Positions 24,424-37,320 are shown, counted from the stretch's first letter. The stretch is 64,000 nucleotides of DNA from Papio anubis (GCF_008728515.1 NC_044984.1:124925349-124989348), one strand, 5' to 3'. Program-made: numbers and translations. Notes: generated by a model not told the origin, from the sequence alone.

Positions 24424-24803
24424 TGCATTAGTCCATTCTCACACTGCTATAAAGACATACCTAAAACTGAGTAATTTATGAAGAAAAGAGGTTTAACTGA
24501 CTCACAGCTCCTCGGGCTGTACAGGAGGCATGGCTGGGGAAGCCTCAGGAAACTTACAGTTATGGCGGAAGGCAAAGGAAATGCAGGCACATCTTCATAT
24601 GGCAACAGGAAAGAGCATGAAGTGGGAGGGGCTACACACTTCTAAACCAAGAAATCTTGTGAGAACTCAGTCACTATCACAAGAACAGCAAAGGGGAAGT
24701 CTGCCCACATGATCCAATCATCTCCCACCAGGTCTCTTCCCCCACATTGAGAACTACAATTCAACATGAGATTTGGGTGGGGACATAGAGCCAAACCATA
24801 TCA
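24424..24803 (-). mobile_element. MST/THE1-type LTR, antisense
   Basis: Starts TGCATTAGTCCATTCTCAC and ends GAGCCAAACCATATCA, the reverse complement of a MaLR LTR. Flanks GGGTT and GGGTG are a possible 5-bp target duplication with one change. It splits the L2 body around it. Confidence 0.93.
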
Positions 24804-24869
24804 GGGTGCTTTGTGATACAGCAATAGCTAACTGGTGTACCTCTGTGCGGGTCTTCCTGCACCTCCTCT

Positions 24870-25420
24870 TGTGTACTACATCTCTACAGAGTTGCAGATA
24901 TAATTCCTTAAAAAATCAGGTTAGATCACGTCATTCTACTGTTGAAAACCGTTTAATGGCTTCCCATCTCAGGAAGAAAAGAGCCAAAGTCCTTATCTTG
25001 GCCTTCAAAAGCTTTAAGTGATCTGCTCCATGTCATCTCCCTCATCTGACCTCATCTTCTAATTGTTTCCCCACGTTCATTCTACTCCTGCTCCTCGGAC
25101 TTCCACACACTTCTCAGACACAGCGGGCACTCACCATCTGCCCCAGGGCCTTTGCACTTCTGCACAGCTCCCTCCCTGGCTTCATCCAGGTCTCTGCTCA
25201 AAGGACTCACCACAGTGAGGTCTCCCCAACCACTAAATGTAAACCAGCTCTTCCATGACTATCACCCTTCACCCCTTCTCACTTCCCCACCTGACCTGCA
25301 CGTGAATTCATCAACTCTCCACCAGAAGCAAGGGCATGGATTGAGATCACTTTTTCCAGAAACAAGAAAGCATTTGACACAAAGTGGTTGCTCAATATTT
25401 TTGAATGAATATGTCTTCGG
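24870..25420 (-). repeat. L2 LINE 3' end, antisense
   Basis: TAATGGCTTCCCATCTCAGG, GGCCTTTGCACTTCTGCAC, TCTCTGCTCAAAGGACTCACC and the terminal GTTGCTCAATATTTTTGAATGAAT make a clear, long antisense L2 3' region. Confidence 0.88.
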
Positions 25421-25442
25421 GTGTGGGTCCAACTAGATTTCT

Positions 25443-25502
25443 TTTTTTTAACTTTTATTTTAGGTTCAGGGGCACATGTGCAGGTTTGTTATATAGGTTT
25501 TA
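25443..25502 (-). mobile_element. short L1 3'-end fragment, antisense
   Basis: TTTAACTTTTATTTTAGG then GGCACATGTGCAGGTTTG and TTATATAGG are the antisense of the L1 3' terminus. Only about 60 bases are present: an extremely 5'-truncated insertion. Confidence 0.9.
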
Positions 25503-25676
25503 ATCAGGGCAAGTACTGTAGGCTTTGAAATTCTTCGGGAAGCCGGTGCCTGAGGTGAACAAATCCATTTCCCTTTAAAATCTGCATATCTGGACATACT
25601 TTTTTGACTCTTCAAGTGAAAATTACTTGGCAACCCCCACAATACAGTCAAAACGGGCTCTGAAAAGAACCGTGTG

Positions 25677-26927
<1,251 letters not shown>

Positions 26928-27392
26928 GAGGTAGAAAGGTAAGAGATGAGGCTTAGAATTGGGACCAAACAGGACTAGCTAAATCAGGTCCCAGGCAGAA
27001 GCACCTTCCCATGAGATGCACCCACAGTGCCATGTCAGTTGACCATTGCCATGGCAACACCCAGAAGTTACTACCCCTTTCCATGGCAATGACCCAGCCA
27101 TCCAGAAGTTACCACCATTTTCCAATAATTTTCTGCATAACCTGCCCCTTAATTGGCATGTAATTAAAACCTGGTTTAAATCCAACTTCAGAGTCACCTC
27201 TGAGCCACTACTCTAGGTGCACGGCCTGTGAGGTAGCCTTGCTCTGCAAGGAGCAGGACCTCTGCTGCTGCTATGCACAGACGCTTCAGTAAAAGCTGCT
27301 AACACCACCAGCTTGCCCTTGAATTCTTCCTTGGGTAAAGCCAAGAACCCTCCCAGCCTAAGCCCTGATTTGGGGCTCCCTGCCCTACACCA
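26928..27392 (+). mobile_element. probable ERV-class LTR, family uncertain
   Basis: Has LTR-like architecture: duplicated TGCCATGGCAACACC/CCATGGCAATGACCC and CCAGAAGTTACTACC/CCAGAAGTTACCACC motifs, TAATTAAAACC as a TATA-like box, CAGTAAAAGCTGC as a degenerate poly(A) signal, and a pyrimidine-rich end near TACACCACA. The style fits class I ERV LTRs. No proviral coding sequence adjoins it. Confidence 0.55.
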
Positions 27393-27880
27393 CATCTACA
27401 TTCTTGCTGACATGACTTCTTGGCTCCTCTTAGCTGGAGATAGAGTTAACGTCCCTAACCCCTGAAACCAGGCAGACACTGAGATTTGCTTTGGCCAACA
27501 GAATTCAAGAAGTGCCTTTCTCCATTCAAGCCTGGGCCTCATGAGGTCTTCCGTGTCTCTGCCTCATTCATGGCCCAACTGTGCCCGGCCAGAAGCCCTA
27601 TCTCACCTGATGGAGGAGGGGAGAGCAAGGAGCAAGGCGGTCACCCCAGCCCAACCAACCAAGACCCTCCAGTGGCCACACCCAGGTGCATGTGAGCCCC
27701 GGCTGCACCGGAAGAGCTGTTCAGTCCAGTTCAGTCAAGCTGAGAAGCTCCATGCAGCCAACCAGAGGTTTGGGAGCAATGATGGACTATGACCGCTTCA
27801 AGCCCCAGGCTTCAGGATGGTCTGTTATGCAGCCTTATTGGGACAGGGGATAATACATACACTTCTACAATTCTTGGAGT
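27393..27880. other. RIMBP2: unique intronic sequence
   Basis: 27400-27700 could be an MLT1-like or older LTR remnant (GACATGACTTCTTGGCTCC), but the evidence is too thin to name it. Confidence 0.35.
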
Positions 27881-28345
27881 TCTACCTTGGCCTATAAGAC
27901 TCTAACTTATTCCCAATCCAGGTTTCATTTTTTTCCTTCCCTGCCCCTCCCCATTCACTGACTGGCCCATCTTCTTCTCCTTGGACATGTCAGGCGTCCA
28001 TGCACCCCAGGCCCTCTGCACTCCCCTCTGCCTGGGATGCTCCTCCCTGAACACTGACAGGGCTGCTTCCTCCCTCTGCTCAACATATATGTCTTGGGAA
28101 GCCTCCTGGACCACTCTTTCAAAGTGCCACCATCAGCAGGAACTGATTTCCTGCTCCTCTACCCAGTTTATTTTTCTGCAAAGCACTGATCACTGCCTGA
28201 CGTTATAGCACAGGCATTTGACTTTCCTTCATCGGGGAGTTGAATGTTGGGGTCTCTTTCGTTAATTGCTAGACCCTTGGTGCCTGCAACCGTGCCTGGT
28301 ACATAGCGCTCAATGGACCCTTGTGAATGAATGACTAGTCATACA
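27881..28345 (-). repeat. L2 LINE 3' end, antisense
   Basis: CTGGGATGCTCCTCCCTGAAC, TTGGGAAGCCTCCTGGACC, TGCCTGGTACATAGCGCTCAATG and GTGAATGAATGA are the classical antisense L2 3' sequence. Confidence 0.88.
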
Positions 28346-28620
28346 GTGAGCAACTTGTGGCCCAAGGATGCCACGTGTGTCTCACTATACAGATCTCTGT
28401 TTAGATGCGCTGATGTATCCCTTTCCCTTGATAGGGATGCTGGCGACAGGGAAATTCCCCAAAAGACAGGGTGGACATGCAGGCAGTCTCATTAGACCAC
28501 CCCACTTGGTTCACCCTCCAGTGCTTTCCCATCTCTTGGCATTTTAGATTCCACAGACCAGGAATGAATGGCTCAGGAACACTACATTTTCTCTTGTTCA
28601 AGTCCCATCAAGAAGAACTC

Positions 28621-29748
<1,128 letters not shown>

Positions 29749-29912
29749 AATCTGCTGTAGGAGACTGAATCTGCGCGTGGTAGAGGGTTTTACATCCCTG
29801 GCCTCCCCTTCCCCAGTCATATCAATCAAAAGTGTCCTCAGACATTGCCAAATGTCCCCTGGAGGGCAAGCTGGCCCCGCTGAGAACCATCTTTCATGGC
29901 TTTTTAATCCAG
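29749..29912. repeat. 164-bp direct duplication, copy 1 (includes MER5A part)
   Basis: From AATCTGCTGTAGGAGACTG to CTTTTTAATCCAG, repeated at 30473-30635 with 7 substitutions and 1 indel by eye (about 95 percent). It holds the MER5A segment CCAAATGTCCCCTGGAGGGC. The match runs some 20 bases past the transposon end, so it is a duplication and not two insertions. Confidence 0.93.
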
Positions 29913-30179
29913 GGCTCTTCCCCAGGCTGGCATTTCAGGGTCTTTGCTCCGTGCAGGCAAAGGAGAGGGGCTGTGAGCCGGCCCTCAGGCACGCTTAGCT
30001 GGGAACCCTGCATCACCTGACGTTCTCCCAAGATGGGTCTCTGATCCGGTAGAATCCTCTTTGGCTTCCAGCAAATCAGGTTGACTGAAACTGTGCTGAG
30101 TTCCAATTCCATTCACATTACTGACAACAAAAGAAAACAACGCCAACCACTCAAAGGGCATGAGGTCAGAAAGGAGGGA

Positions 30180-30429
30180 AGATGCTGCCTCGCTGGCTCT
30201 GAAGGCGGAGCGCGAGGCCCTCAGCAGCCCTTGCAGCTGGAAAGGCAAGGAATGAATTCTCCCCAAAGCTCAGAAAGGCACTCAGTCCTGCCAACACCAG
30301 ATCACAGCCCTGTGAGGCTCATCTCAGGCTTCTGACCTCCAGAACTGTAACAGAATACGTGTACGTCGCTTTAAGCCACCGAGACACTATGGGGTCACTT
30401 GCTACAGCAGCAATAAGAAACAGATACAC
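30180..30429 (+). mobile_element. MLT1-like LTR 3' fragment
   Basis: CAGTCCTGCCAACACCAG, CTTCTGACCTCCAGAACTG, CGCTTTAAGCCACCGAGAC and CAGCAGCAATAAGAAACAG are the 3' part of an MLT1-type LTR. It abuts the MER5A at 30430. Confidence 0.75.
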
Positions 30430-30612
30430 AGTTTCTGAGCCTCAGTACCACTGACATGTGGGACCAGGTGATAATCTGCTGTAGGAGACTGATCTGTGCG
30501 TGGTAGAGGGTTTTACATCCCTGGCCTCCCCTTCCCCAGTCACATCAATCAAAAGTGTCCTCCGACATTGCCGAATGTCCCCTGGAGGGCAAGCTGGCCC
30601 CACTGAGAACCA
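30430..30612 (+). mobile_element. MER5A (hAT-type nonautonomous DNA transposon)
   Basis: CAGTTTCTGAGCCTCAGTACC to CACTGAGAACCATC, with inverted ends CAGTTTCTGAGCC/ACTGAGAACCAT and the core CCGAATGTCCCCTGG. Its 3' three quarters form the second copy of the 164-bp duplication. Confidence 0.85.
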
Positions 30613-30635
30613 TCTTTCATGACTTTTTAATCCAG
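30473..30635. repeat. 164-bp direct duplication, copy 2
   Basis: Counterpart of 29749-29912, offset about 724 bases. This copy sits in the complete MER5A, so it is probably the source copy and the upstream one the derivative. Confidence 0.9.
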
Positions 30636-31077
30636 CAGACTCTCCGCTAAGCTCCTTCCTCCCAGGGATTCATGGCACACCCTCCGTTAAATTCACTAAG
30701 CCCTGAATGTGTGTCCCAGGCGCTAAAGGCAGAGGGTTGGATAAGTCACGGTGTGTGCCCTCAGAAAACTCACAGTCAGTCATCGAGGCAGCTGCTTAAA
30801 GAATTATGTGGTAGCACCTTCTCTCTTGAGGGTTACGTTCTGAAGACTTAGAGCACACAGGGAGAAGCAGGACAGTCACCTTTCCCGTGCTGGTCCCATT
30901 CCAGGCTGTCCGGCAAACCATCTTTCTTTACTATTGAGGCAAATCATTCTTTCTCATTGAGATAGATACATGCCACCGTCTCATCATTTTGGTGTCTATG
31001 CCATGGTTTCTTTTGTCCATTCCTTTCCATTATTACCATCCCTTTTTATTCTACCATTCCACCTCACCCATGCCGGT

Positions 31078-31553
31078 CCTCCTCATCCCATCCCCTCCCT
31101 CCATCCCCACCACCATCCCCTGGTCCTCTCACCCCTCCACTCCCCACCACCATCCACAGGTCACTCCTCATCCCATCCCCACCCCTCCACTCCCCACCAC
31201 CATCCCTGGAGGGGTCACTCCTCATCCCATCCCCCACTCCCTCCATACCCCCACCACCATCCCTGGAGTCCTCATCCATCCCCATCCCCCACCACCATCT
31301 CTGGAGGGGTCACTCTCATCCCCACTCCTCCTCCCCCACCACCATCCTGGGTCACTCCTCATCCCTCCCTCCCACTCCCCCCACCGCCATCCTGGGGTCG
31401 CCACCTCTATACCATCCCCACCCCTCCCCACTCCCCCCACCGCCATCCCTGGGGGTCCTCCCTCATCCCCCACCCCTCCACTCCCCCCCACCACCATCCT
31501 GGAGGGTCCTCCTCATCTGTCCCCCCCACCCTCCTCCCCACCACCATCCCTGG
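31078..31553. repeat. C-rich VNTR, 37-57 bp unit, about 10 copies
   Basis: Ten occurrences of CCACCACCATCC (two as CCACCGCCATCC), each followed by CTGG and then a TCACTCCTCATCCC plus CCACCCCTCC half. The forward strand is almost free of G outside CTGG/GGAGGGG. In the RIMBP2 transcript it is a G-rich array (GGGGAGTGGAGGGG and GGATGGTGGTGGGG words). Forward frames through it are proline/histidine/serine artefacts. Confidence 0.95.
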
Positions 31554-32344
31554 CAATTACTCAGATGCTCCCCTCAGAGTTCCAAAAGCTTCCCCAAAGA
31601 GGCTACAGATGGAGGTAAAATCACTTCTCGATTTAAAGAGTATTTGCGGATGCAGCCTAATCCTGTTTTCTGTAATTGTGAAATGCAAATGACCCTGGTA
31701 ATATATGTACTGATCATAGAACTGGAGATGACTTTTTTTTTATTTTTGTAAAAAAAATGTTTCCCAGAATGAGAATCCAATCAAATTTTAACACTTGGTG
31801 AAAAAATTCATTCAGTTTAACTCAGTGGCATCAATAGCAAATCAACCCACTGGCTAAATATTGAAGGAGATCTCAGCTCATCAGGAATGCATGAGGAGCA
31901 TCCAGTTATCTGTACCCCGATAGAGCAAATGTTCTGGTTTAGCTATCCTCTTTGTAACAAAGGTCATTAAACGTCCGAGCAGCAGCTTAAAATTCCTGAA
32001 GTTTGAAACCCACTGTAGCCACCTCTGGTCTTTAACGTAAGCAGACTCCATTTCCATTCAGGAGCAGAGTGCCCGCCACTGCACAGCTCAGCTGTGTTTA
32101 ACATCCTAAGAAATGGAAATGCATAATTGGCTTTATGGAATTGCTTCCAGAAACACTGGAATTTTGTTATTTATTGCTTTTTATACCACAAAAAGGGGGA
32201 AAGCAGCCCCAACATCTCTGAATGTGGATGATGGCCTCCAAAGGAGCTTGACGTAGCTTCTGCTCGGGGGTCCTGTAGCCCCTCTTTCCTCACACCGACC
32301 TCACAAAGAGCAGAAGTGGTCCCAAATGCAGAAAGCCAGCCTAC
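31554..32344. other. RIMBP2: unique intron just past the exon A donor
   Basis: AT-rich, no repeat recognised. Includes TTTTTTTATTTTTGTAAAAAAAA around 31733-31758. Confidence 0.5.
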
Positions 32345-32467
32345 CTTCAGGACCTGTTCTAGGTTCTCCAGCTTGGCTTGGAGCTGGTGTTTCTCCTTCA
32401 AGGCCAAATCTCGCTCTCTGGTCAAGAGGGTGAGTGGGTGGTTGAGATGCACATACTCTGCCTTCAC
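32345..32467 (-). CDS. RIMBP2: RIMBP2 upstream coding exon A, N-terminal coiled-coil extension
   Basis: A 123-bp exon of 41 codons, open in phase 0, flanked by a pyrimidine-rich acceptor ending CTTGCAG and the donor AAG then GTAGGC. It begins VKAEYVHLNH and ends KLENLEQVLK, with RERDLALKEKHQLQAK between, a charged, leucine-spaced coiled coil like the N-terminal part of RIM-binding proteins. Its phase matches exon B exactly, so splicing A to B reads QVLK-HMREAA without a break and places residues ahead of the canonical methionine. No in-frame Met lies in the exon, so a start must lie in a further upstream exon that I could not find. Assignment to RIMBP2 rests on strand, phase, order and coiled-coil character; coding conservation is inferred. 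Confidence 0.83.
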
Positions 32468-32671
32468 CTGCAAGCGGAAGGAATGGAGACAAGGAGGTTA
32501 TCACAACCTGCCTAAGAGCTGGAGCAGGCATCTGCCTCCAGCTGGTATCCACTGCTTCCTCTTTAGGAGGAAAATCTTCAATTTCCTCTTAGAGGATTCT
32601 TCCTTTCCTCCTTCTCCATCATGGACTGGGTCCACGCCTACTAGGGGCCACTACATATGACCAAGGGCTGA

Positions 32672-32801
32672 CCAATCAGCAGACGACCTCTGTCTTCCTC
32701 CCGCCCACCTCCACCACAGCCTCAGTGATTGGTTCAGGGTTGCAAACGTGCCACAGACCTGGCCAATCAGTGTAATCTCATCTCCTGGATGTAGTGATTG
32801 G
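32672..32801. promoter_or_regulatory. array of four CCAAT boxes upstream of exon A
   Basis: GACCAATCAGC (CCAAT 32672-32676), GTGATTGGTTC (ATTGG 32728-32732), GGCCAATCAGTG (32763-32767) and GTGATTGGTTG (32797-32801). Starts are 56, 35 and 34 bases apart with alternating orientation. All four fit the NF-Y consensus. They lie 205-330 bases upstream of exon A in gene orientation. The sequence style also resembles an old dispersed repeat, so the function is inferred only. Confidence 0.45.
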
Positions 32802-32829
32802 TTGGGAAGTCACATGACCCAATTGCATT

Positions 32830-33950
32830 CTGGGGGAATGAGATCCTGCACTAGTATAGGAACCTGAAAGAACTCTCCCTTTTGCCCACCGGACTTGGAA
32901 AGTTAAAGACAAAAAGCTGCAACTACTGTGGCCTTTGTCATCACGAGGGAAGAACCCATCTGAGAACAGAGCCAATGAGATAAATGCAGAGACGCAGAGG
33001 GAAAAGCAGGATCCCCATGGCATCATTTGAGCACCCAGATCAAACTGAGCCTGAAGCTAATTATCTTTTCCTTTTCAGTCACTTGGACCAATAGATTCTC
33101 CTTGTTTGCTTACACCAATTTCAGTCGTCTGTCCCCTGTAACTATGAGAGCCCTAACAGATACAAGTGTTTTCCCATTGTCTAAGCATATTGATTCTTGT
33201 CTAAAAATTTTACCTCATCTTAAAAGTGAATAAAAATGCCAATGAAATTCCACATGAACTAGAATGCATTCCCCCAATAAATCCAAAAAAACACATAAAT
33301 TCCATTCTTAGGCCACAACCCCCAGGGCCAAGCTACAAGCTGATTGGGAAGGGAGGCGCCACGTTCAGTCTCTCTCCTCTTCGAAACAGGTCAGGGGATG
33401 CTATCAATGAAAGAAATCGCCATGGTTCCTTTCCCATTCATTTTCATTGTGGAGGCAACATATTTTAACCCAACAGCAGCCTTGTCATTTCTTTTTCTCC
33501 TCCCCAAGTCTCATGATGTGAATTATGGCTTCAATAACAGACTAACACAATGCCACGCTTGTCAGCTGCAGAAGTCCTTTCTATTTCAAATACTTTCTGT
33601 ACTGAGTGTTAGTTTAACCTGACAACTTCTGGGGCACCAGAAGAAAGGCAGGCACCCACTTGGCATTCCCGAATGGGAACAGGGTTACAGGAAAGCTGTT
33701 ATTAAGAGGTCGCACAGAGGTCTCATTCGAAGGAATATTTTAATGCCATTTTGCTGCAACGTGATGTTATCAGGCAATGAACTTAGAGAAATAATCCAAA
33801 TGCCCCCGGTGAAAATGTCACGACCTATTTGAATTAAACCATCCTCACTTCTGAACCTCAATACCCCGGGGTGCAGGTTTGCAGAAAGCATCACTTCTCG
33901 TATCCTAGCTGTTCAGGAACATTAGGACTTGGGAGTCATGCTTGAATGCT
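32830..33950. other. RIMBP2: unique intronic sequence
   Basis: Contains further single CCAAT words (32970, 33086, 33113). The AT-rich stretches 33420-33610 and 33700-33870 look like candidate conserved elements. No exon found. Confidence 0.45.
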
Positions 33951-34310
33951 CCTAAATTCAGTCTCACACAGCGACCAGCACCATCTTTCTGAAATACCTG
34001 CCAGATCTTGCCTCTCCCTGCTTGAAACCTTCTAAGGTTTCCACAGAATTTAGAATAAAATCCAAACTCCTTGGTGGTCTAAAAGCCCCACCCACCTGCT
34101 ACCCTGTTGCCTCCATGCTGGGGACACCCTGGCCTCCTTCTGTCCCTTAAACAGGTCGAGCCTCTTCCCACCCCGGAACCCTTGCACCTGCTGATTCTGT
34201 TGCCTGCAGATCTCTACCCCGCCCTGCCCCAGGCTGCTCAGGTCTGGCTCCTTCTCATTCGGTGTAACCTCAGACAGGCCTTCCCAACCCTTGCAAGGTG
34301 ACGAAACCCT
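33951..34310 (-). repeat. L2 LINE, antisense
   Basis: CTGCTTGAAACCTTCTAAGG, AATTTAGAATAAAATCCAAACTCC, CACCTGCTGATTCTGTTGCC and ACCTCAGACAGGCCTTCCC follow the antisense L2 order. Confidence 0.85.
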
Positions 34311-34785
34311 TGTCTCCACCCCCCGCCTCCATGTCCCTCCCTCCCACACCGCCATGCTTCAGTGTCCATGTGTGTTCGGTACTGTCCTCTGCGGCTGTTT
34401 GCCTTCTTCCTGTGGCTGCTCCTCATTGGAACAGAAGTGTCACCAGACAGAAGTTTTCTTCTGCCACGCAATTTCCCATCGTCAGAGCCCAGAGGACCGC
34501 CTGGCAGGGAGTCAGTGGTCAAGCAAGATTTTTGTACTGAGTGGAATGGTGTTGAGGAAAGTTCCAAGAATGGAAAGGTGGCCCTGGCTCCTGGGTGGAC
34601 TACTGCTGTTAACTCTCCCAGACCCAGGCCCCACCATCATCCATCCCTCTTTGTGTCCCAAGAGGCTCATCCTCACGGCCTGCACCCCCCGTACCATCCC
34701 GGCTTCTAATCAGCTTGCCCAGTGGAAGACATGATGGAGAAACTATGGATCAGCATGACCCCTGGCCCCCGGCCCTCCCCAGCAG
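34311..34785. other. RIMBP2: unique intronic sequence
   Basis: Forward frame of 147 codons at 34291-34734 has no recognisable domain and is antisense to RIMBP2. Confidence 0.4.
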
Positions 34786-34789
34786 CCTG

Positions 34790-35310
34790 CAGGGGTTACT
34801 CTGAGTTACTCCCCTGAGAAAGACCGCTGGTGAGCCTGGCCCTTGGCTGGAGGCCTGGGAACTGGGATCTGGGGAGAATTCCTACATTCCCTAATCGATT
34901 AGGGCGGCTTCCCGCATCGAGGCCACTTGAACAAGACGGTTTGTCCTGAACACCTTTCCTTCTGGGAGTCTGGAATTGTGGTATGTGCTGGACAGAGAGA
35001 GCCCATGTGACCAGGTCCCCATAAAAACTCTGGTTGCTGAGTCTTTAATGGGCTTCCCTGATAGATGACATTTCACACACATCACAGCTTGCAGCTGTGG
35101 GTCCACTAAGCGTCCTGTGTGATTCTTGGGAATCCTCTTGGGAGACGACCTGGAGGGCCTGTACCTGGTCTCCCCCTGGCTTCATCCTGTGTGGCCCTCT
35201 CCCTTTGCCACCTGTGCTGTGTGTCCTTTTGCTGTAATAAGTCACAGCCCTGAGGGCGGCTGCACACGGAGCCCTGCAAGTCCTCCCACTGGGTTGTGGA
35301 ACTGGGGTAA
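34790..35310 (+). mobile_element. possible LTR remnant (ERVL-like), tentative
   Basis: Has a TATA-like CCATAAAAACTCTGG (35019-35033), a GCTGTAATAAGTCAC poly(A)-signal-like word (35230-35244) about 210 bases later, and TGTGTCCTTTTGCTG upstream of it, as in ERVL LTRs. No family could be assigned. Confidence 0.35.
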
Positions 35311-36190
35311 CGCCCAACAGTGTCCTTCTATGGGGAGGGCCTCTCCCACACCCTTCTCCCCATACCCATAGCAGGTGGCCACGGTGCCCAGCCTCTGCTG
35401 GTCTCAGACTCCCAACCCCCTTTGCAGGTGTCCTGCCGCCCCCGCCCCCCGGCCCCTGTAACACCACCGACACCTTTGCTAGTACTTTATTTTCTAAATT
35501 CTGCTCCATCCTCCAGTTTGCAAATGCTGTCTATTTGCTTTTGTGACCCTGATGGGTAAAATCTCCAAAGAAAAAGAACATTAACAGCCCAAAAGCAACA
35601 TGATGACTCAGAGGCTCCCTACCTAAGGAGTTTCTAGTTTGGAGAGGAATTGATTCAGACTCATGCTTCACAGAGAAGCCAACGTGGGTTTCAGGCTCCA
35701 TGTGCAGAGCCCAGCATGAAGATGCATTTATTATCCAGCTTTTTACAAGAGCACTGGACAGTCAGGAATTGCCCTCTAGGGGGCAGCATCCAGTGCTTTG
35801 GTCAAGAACAGACAACCTCCAACCTACAACAGGCCACCGTTCCAGTGTGAACCTGGAAAGAAATTACCGAGCACCGGTACGCATTCTCCCACGGGCACGT
35901 CACAAACGGTGGCCAGAAGCTAGAGTCCAGCTGGCCCCTAAATCCTATTTGTCCCACAATAGAGCTAAAAGGGAGCTAAATTTAACACAGTAGAGTGGAA
36001 ACACGGTGTTTCTGCAGTGGACAATATGGTGGTAATTGCAGTGACTTAACAGAAGGCAATAATGTTGGGGGAACAAATGGATCCGTTGGTCTTGAGGTGA
36101 TGCTCATAAGCAAAGTAAAAGAAAAGAAGTTCTCGGAGGAAGGTGAAGAGTCCAGGCAGAGTCTACGGAGGACCTCGAGGGCAAGTCAAT
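35311..36190. other. RIMBP2: unique intronic sequence around the CTCF-like motif
   Basis: No repeat recognised apart from the motif listed above. No minus-strand exon-like frame. Confidence 0.45.
35770..35787 (+). promoter_or_regulatory. CTCF-like binding motif
   Basis: TGCCCTCTAGGGGGCAGC fits the core of the CTCF consensus (CCNNNAGGGGGCRS). It lies in unique sequence 3.3 kb upstream of exon A. Occupancy is inferred. Confidence 0.5.
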
Positions 36191-36192
36191 GA

Positions 36193-36503
<311 letters not shown>

Positions 36504-36635
36504 GATATTTACTCTTTCGTGGACCTCATCTCATGCCACAATTATGGTTTTGCATTTCTTTGACTTAAAATTCCCGATAGTGTCATCTTTTTGTTTACCA
36601 GAATGATGAAGGCCACGACTCTGGTTCACAACAAG

Positions 36636-36862
36636 AAGGAGAGGGTGTGTGGACATGGAGAGGGTGTGTGGACAAGGAGAGAGTGTGTGGACAAGGAGGG
36701 GGTGTGGAGGGGTGTGTGGACAAGGAGGGGGTGTGTGGACAAGGAGGGTGTGTGTGAGAGAGGGTGTGTGTGGACAAGGAGGGGGTGTGTGGACAAGAGG
36801 GGGGTGTGTGGACAAGGAGAGGGTGTGTGTGGACAGAAGTGTGTGGACAGGAGGGGGAGGGA
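36636..36862. repeat. minisatellite, about 19-22 bp unit, about 11 copies
   Basis: Repeats of GTGTGTGGACAAGGAGGGG with insertions of extra GTGT or AGAG. In RIMBP2 RNA it gives CCACACACCC words. Frames through it on both strands (HTPSLSTHP, GCVDKEGVW) are artefacts. Confidence 0.95.
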
Positions 36863-37079
36863 GCTGATTTCCTGGATGTATAATGCCTGAGTAACGGCCC
36901 CACACGAAGATGCCCACATCCAAATTCCTGAAGTCTGTGAATATATCACTTTTCGCGGCCGAACGGACCCTGAGGATGGGATTGCATGGAGGGTCCTGAG
37001 AGTGGGAGAGCACAGCGGTTATCCAGATGGGCTCTATGTAATCACATGGGCTCTATGTAATCACAGAGCCCTCATGAGG
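36863..37079. other. RIMBP2: unique intron with a 19-bp tandem duplication
   Basis: ATGGGCTCTATGTAATCAC occurs twice in tandem at 37027-37064. Nothing else recognised. Confidence 0.6.
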
Positions 37080-37320
37080 AAAAGTAGAGTCAGAGACGAA
37101 AAAGAGAGAGCTCGGACAACGCTCTGCTGTCAGCTTTGAAGATCAGGGAAGGCAGCCAAAGTAAGGCAAGAGGAGAGACTCGACCCCAGAGCCTCAGGAA
37201 AGCACACAGGCCTGCTGACACCTTGACTTCAGGACTTAAGACGTGCAGAGCGCTGAGACACGACGGAGTGTTTGTGGGAATCTGTCGCAGCAGCAATAAG
37301 GCAACTGCTGCGGAGGTCAG
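37080..37320 (+). mobile_element. MLT1-like LTR 3' fragment
   Basis: GCCTGCTGACACCTTGACTTC, AGGACTTAAGACGTGCAG and GTCGCAGCAGCAATAAGGCAAC match the 3' half of MLT1-type LTRs. Confidence 0.65.

Noticed and set aside
30970..31692. Proline/histidine-rich forward frames of 209 and 240 codons
   Set aside because: Pure translation of the C-rich VNTR; no biological coding signal.
36531..37013. HTPSLSTHP-type frames on the minus strand and VDKEGVW-type frames on the plus strand
   Set aside because: Translation of the 36.6-kb minisatellite in several frames.
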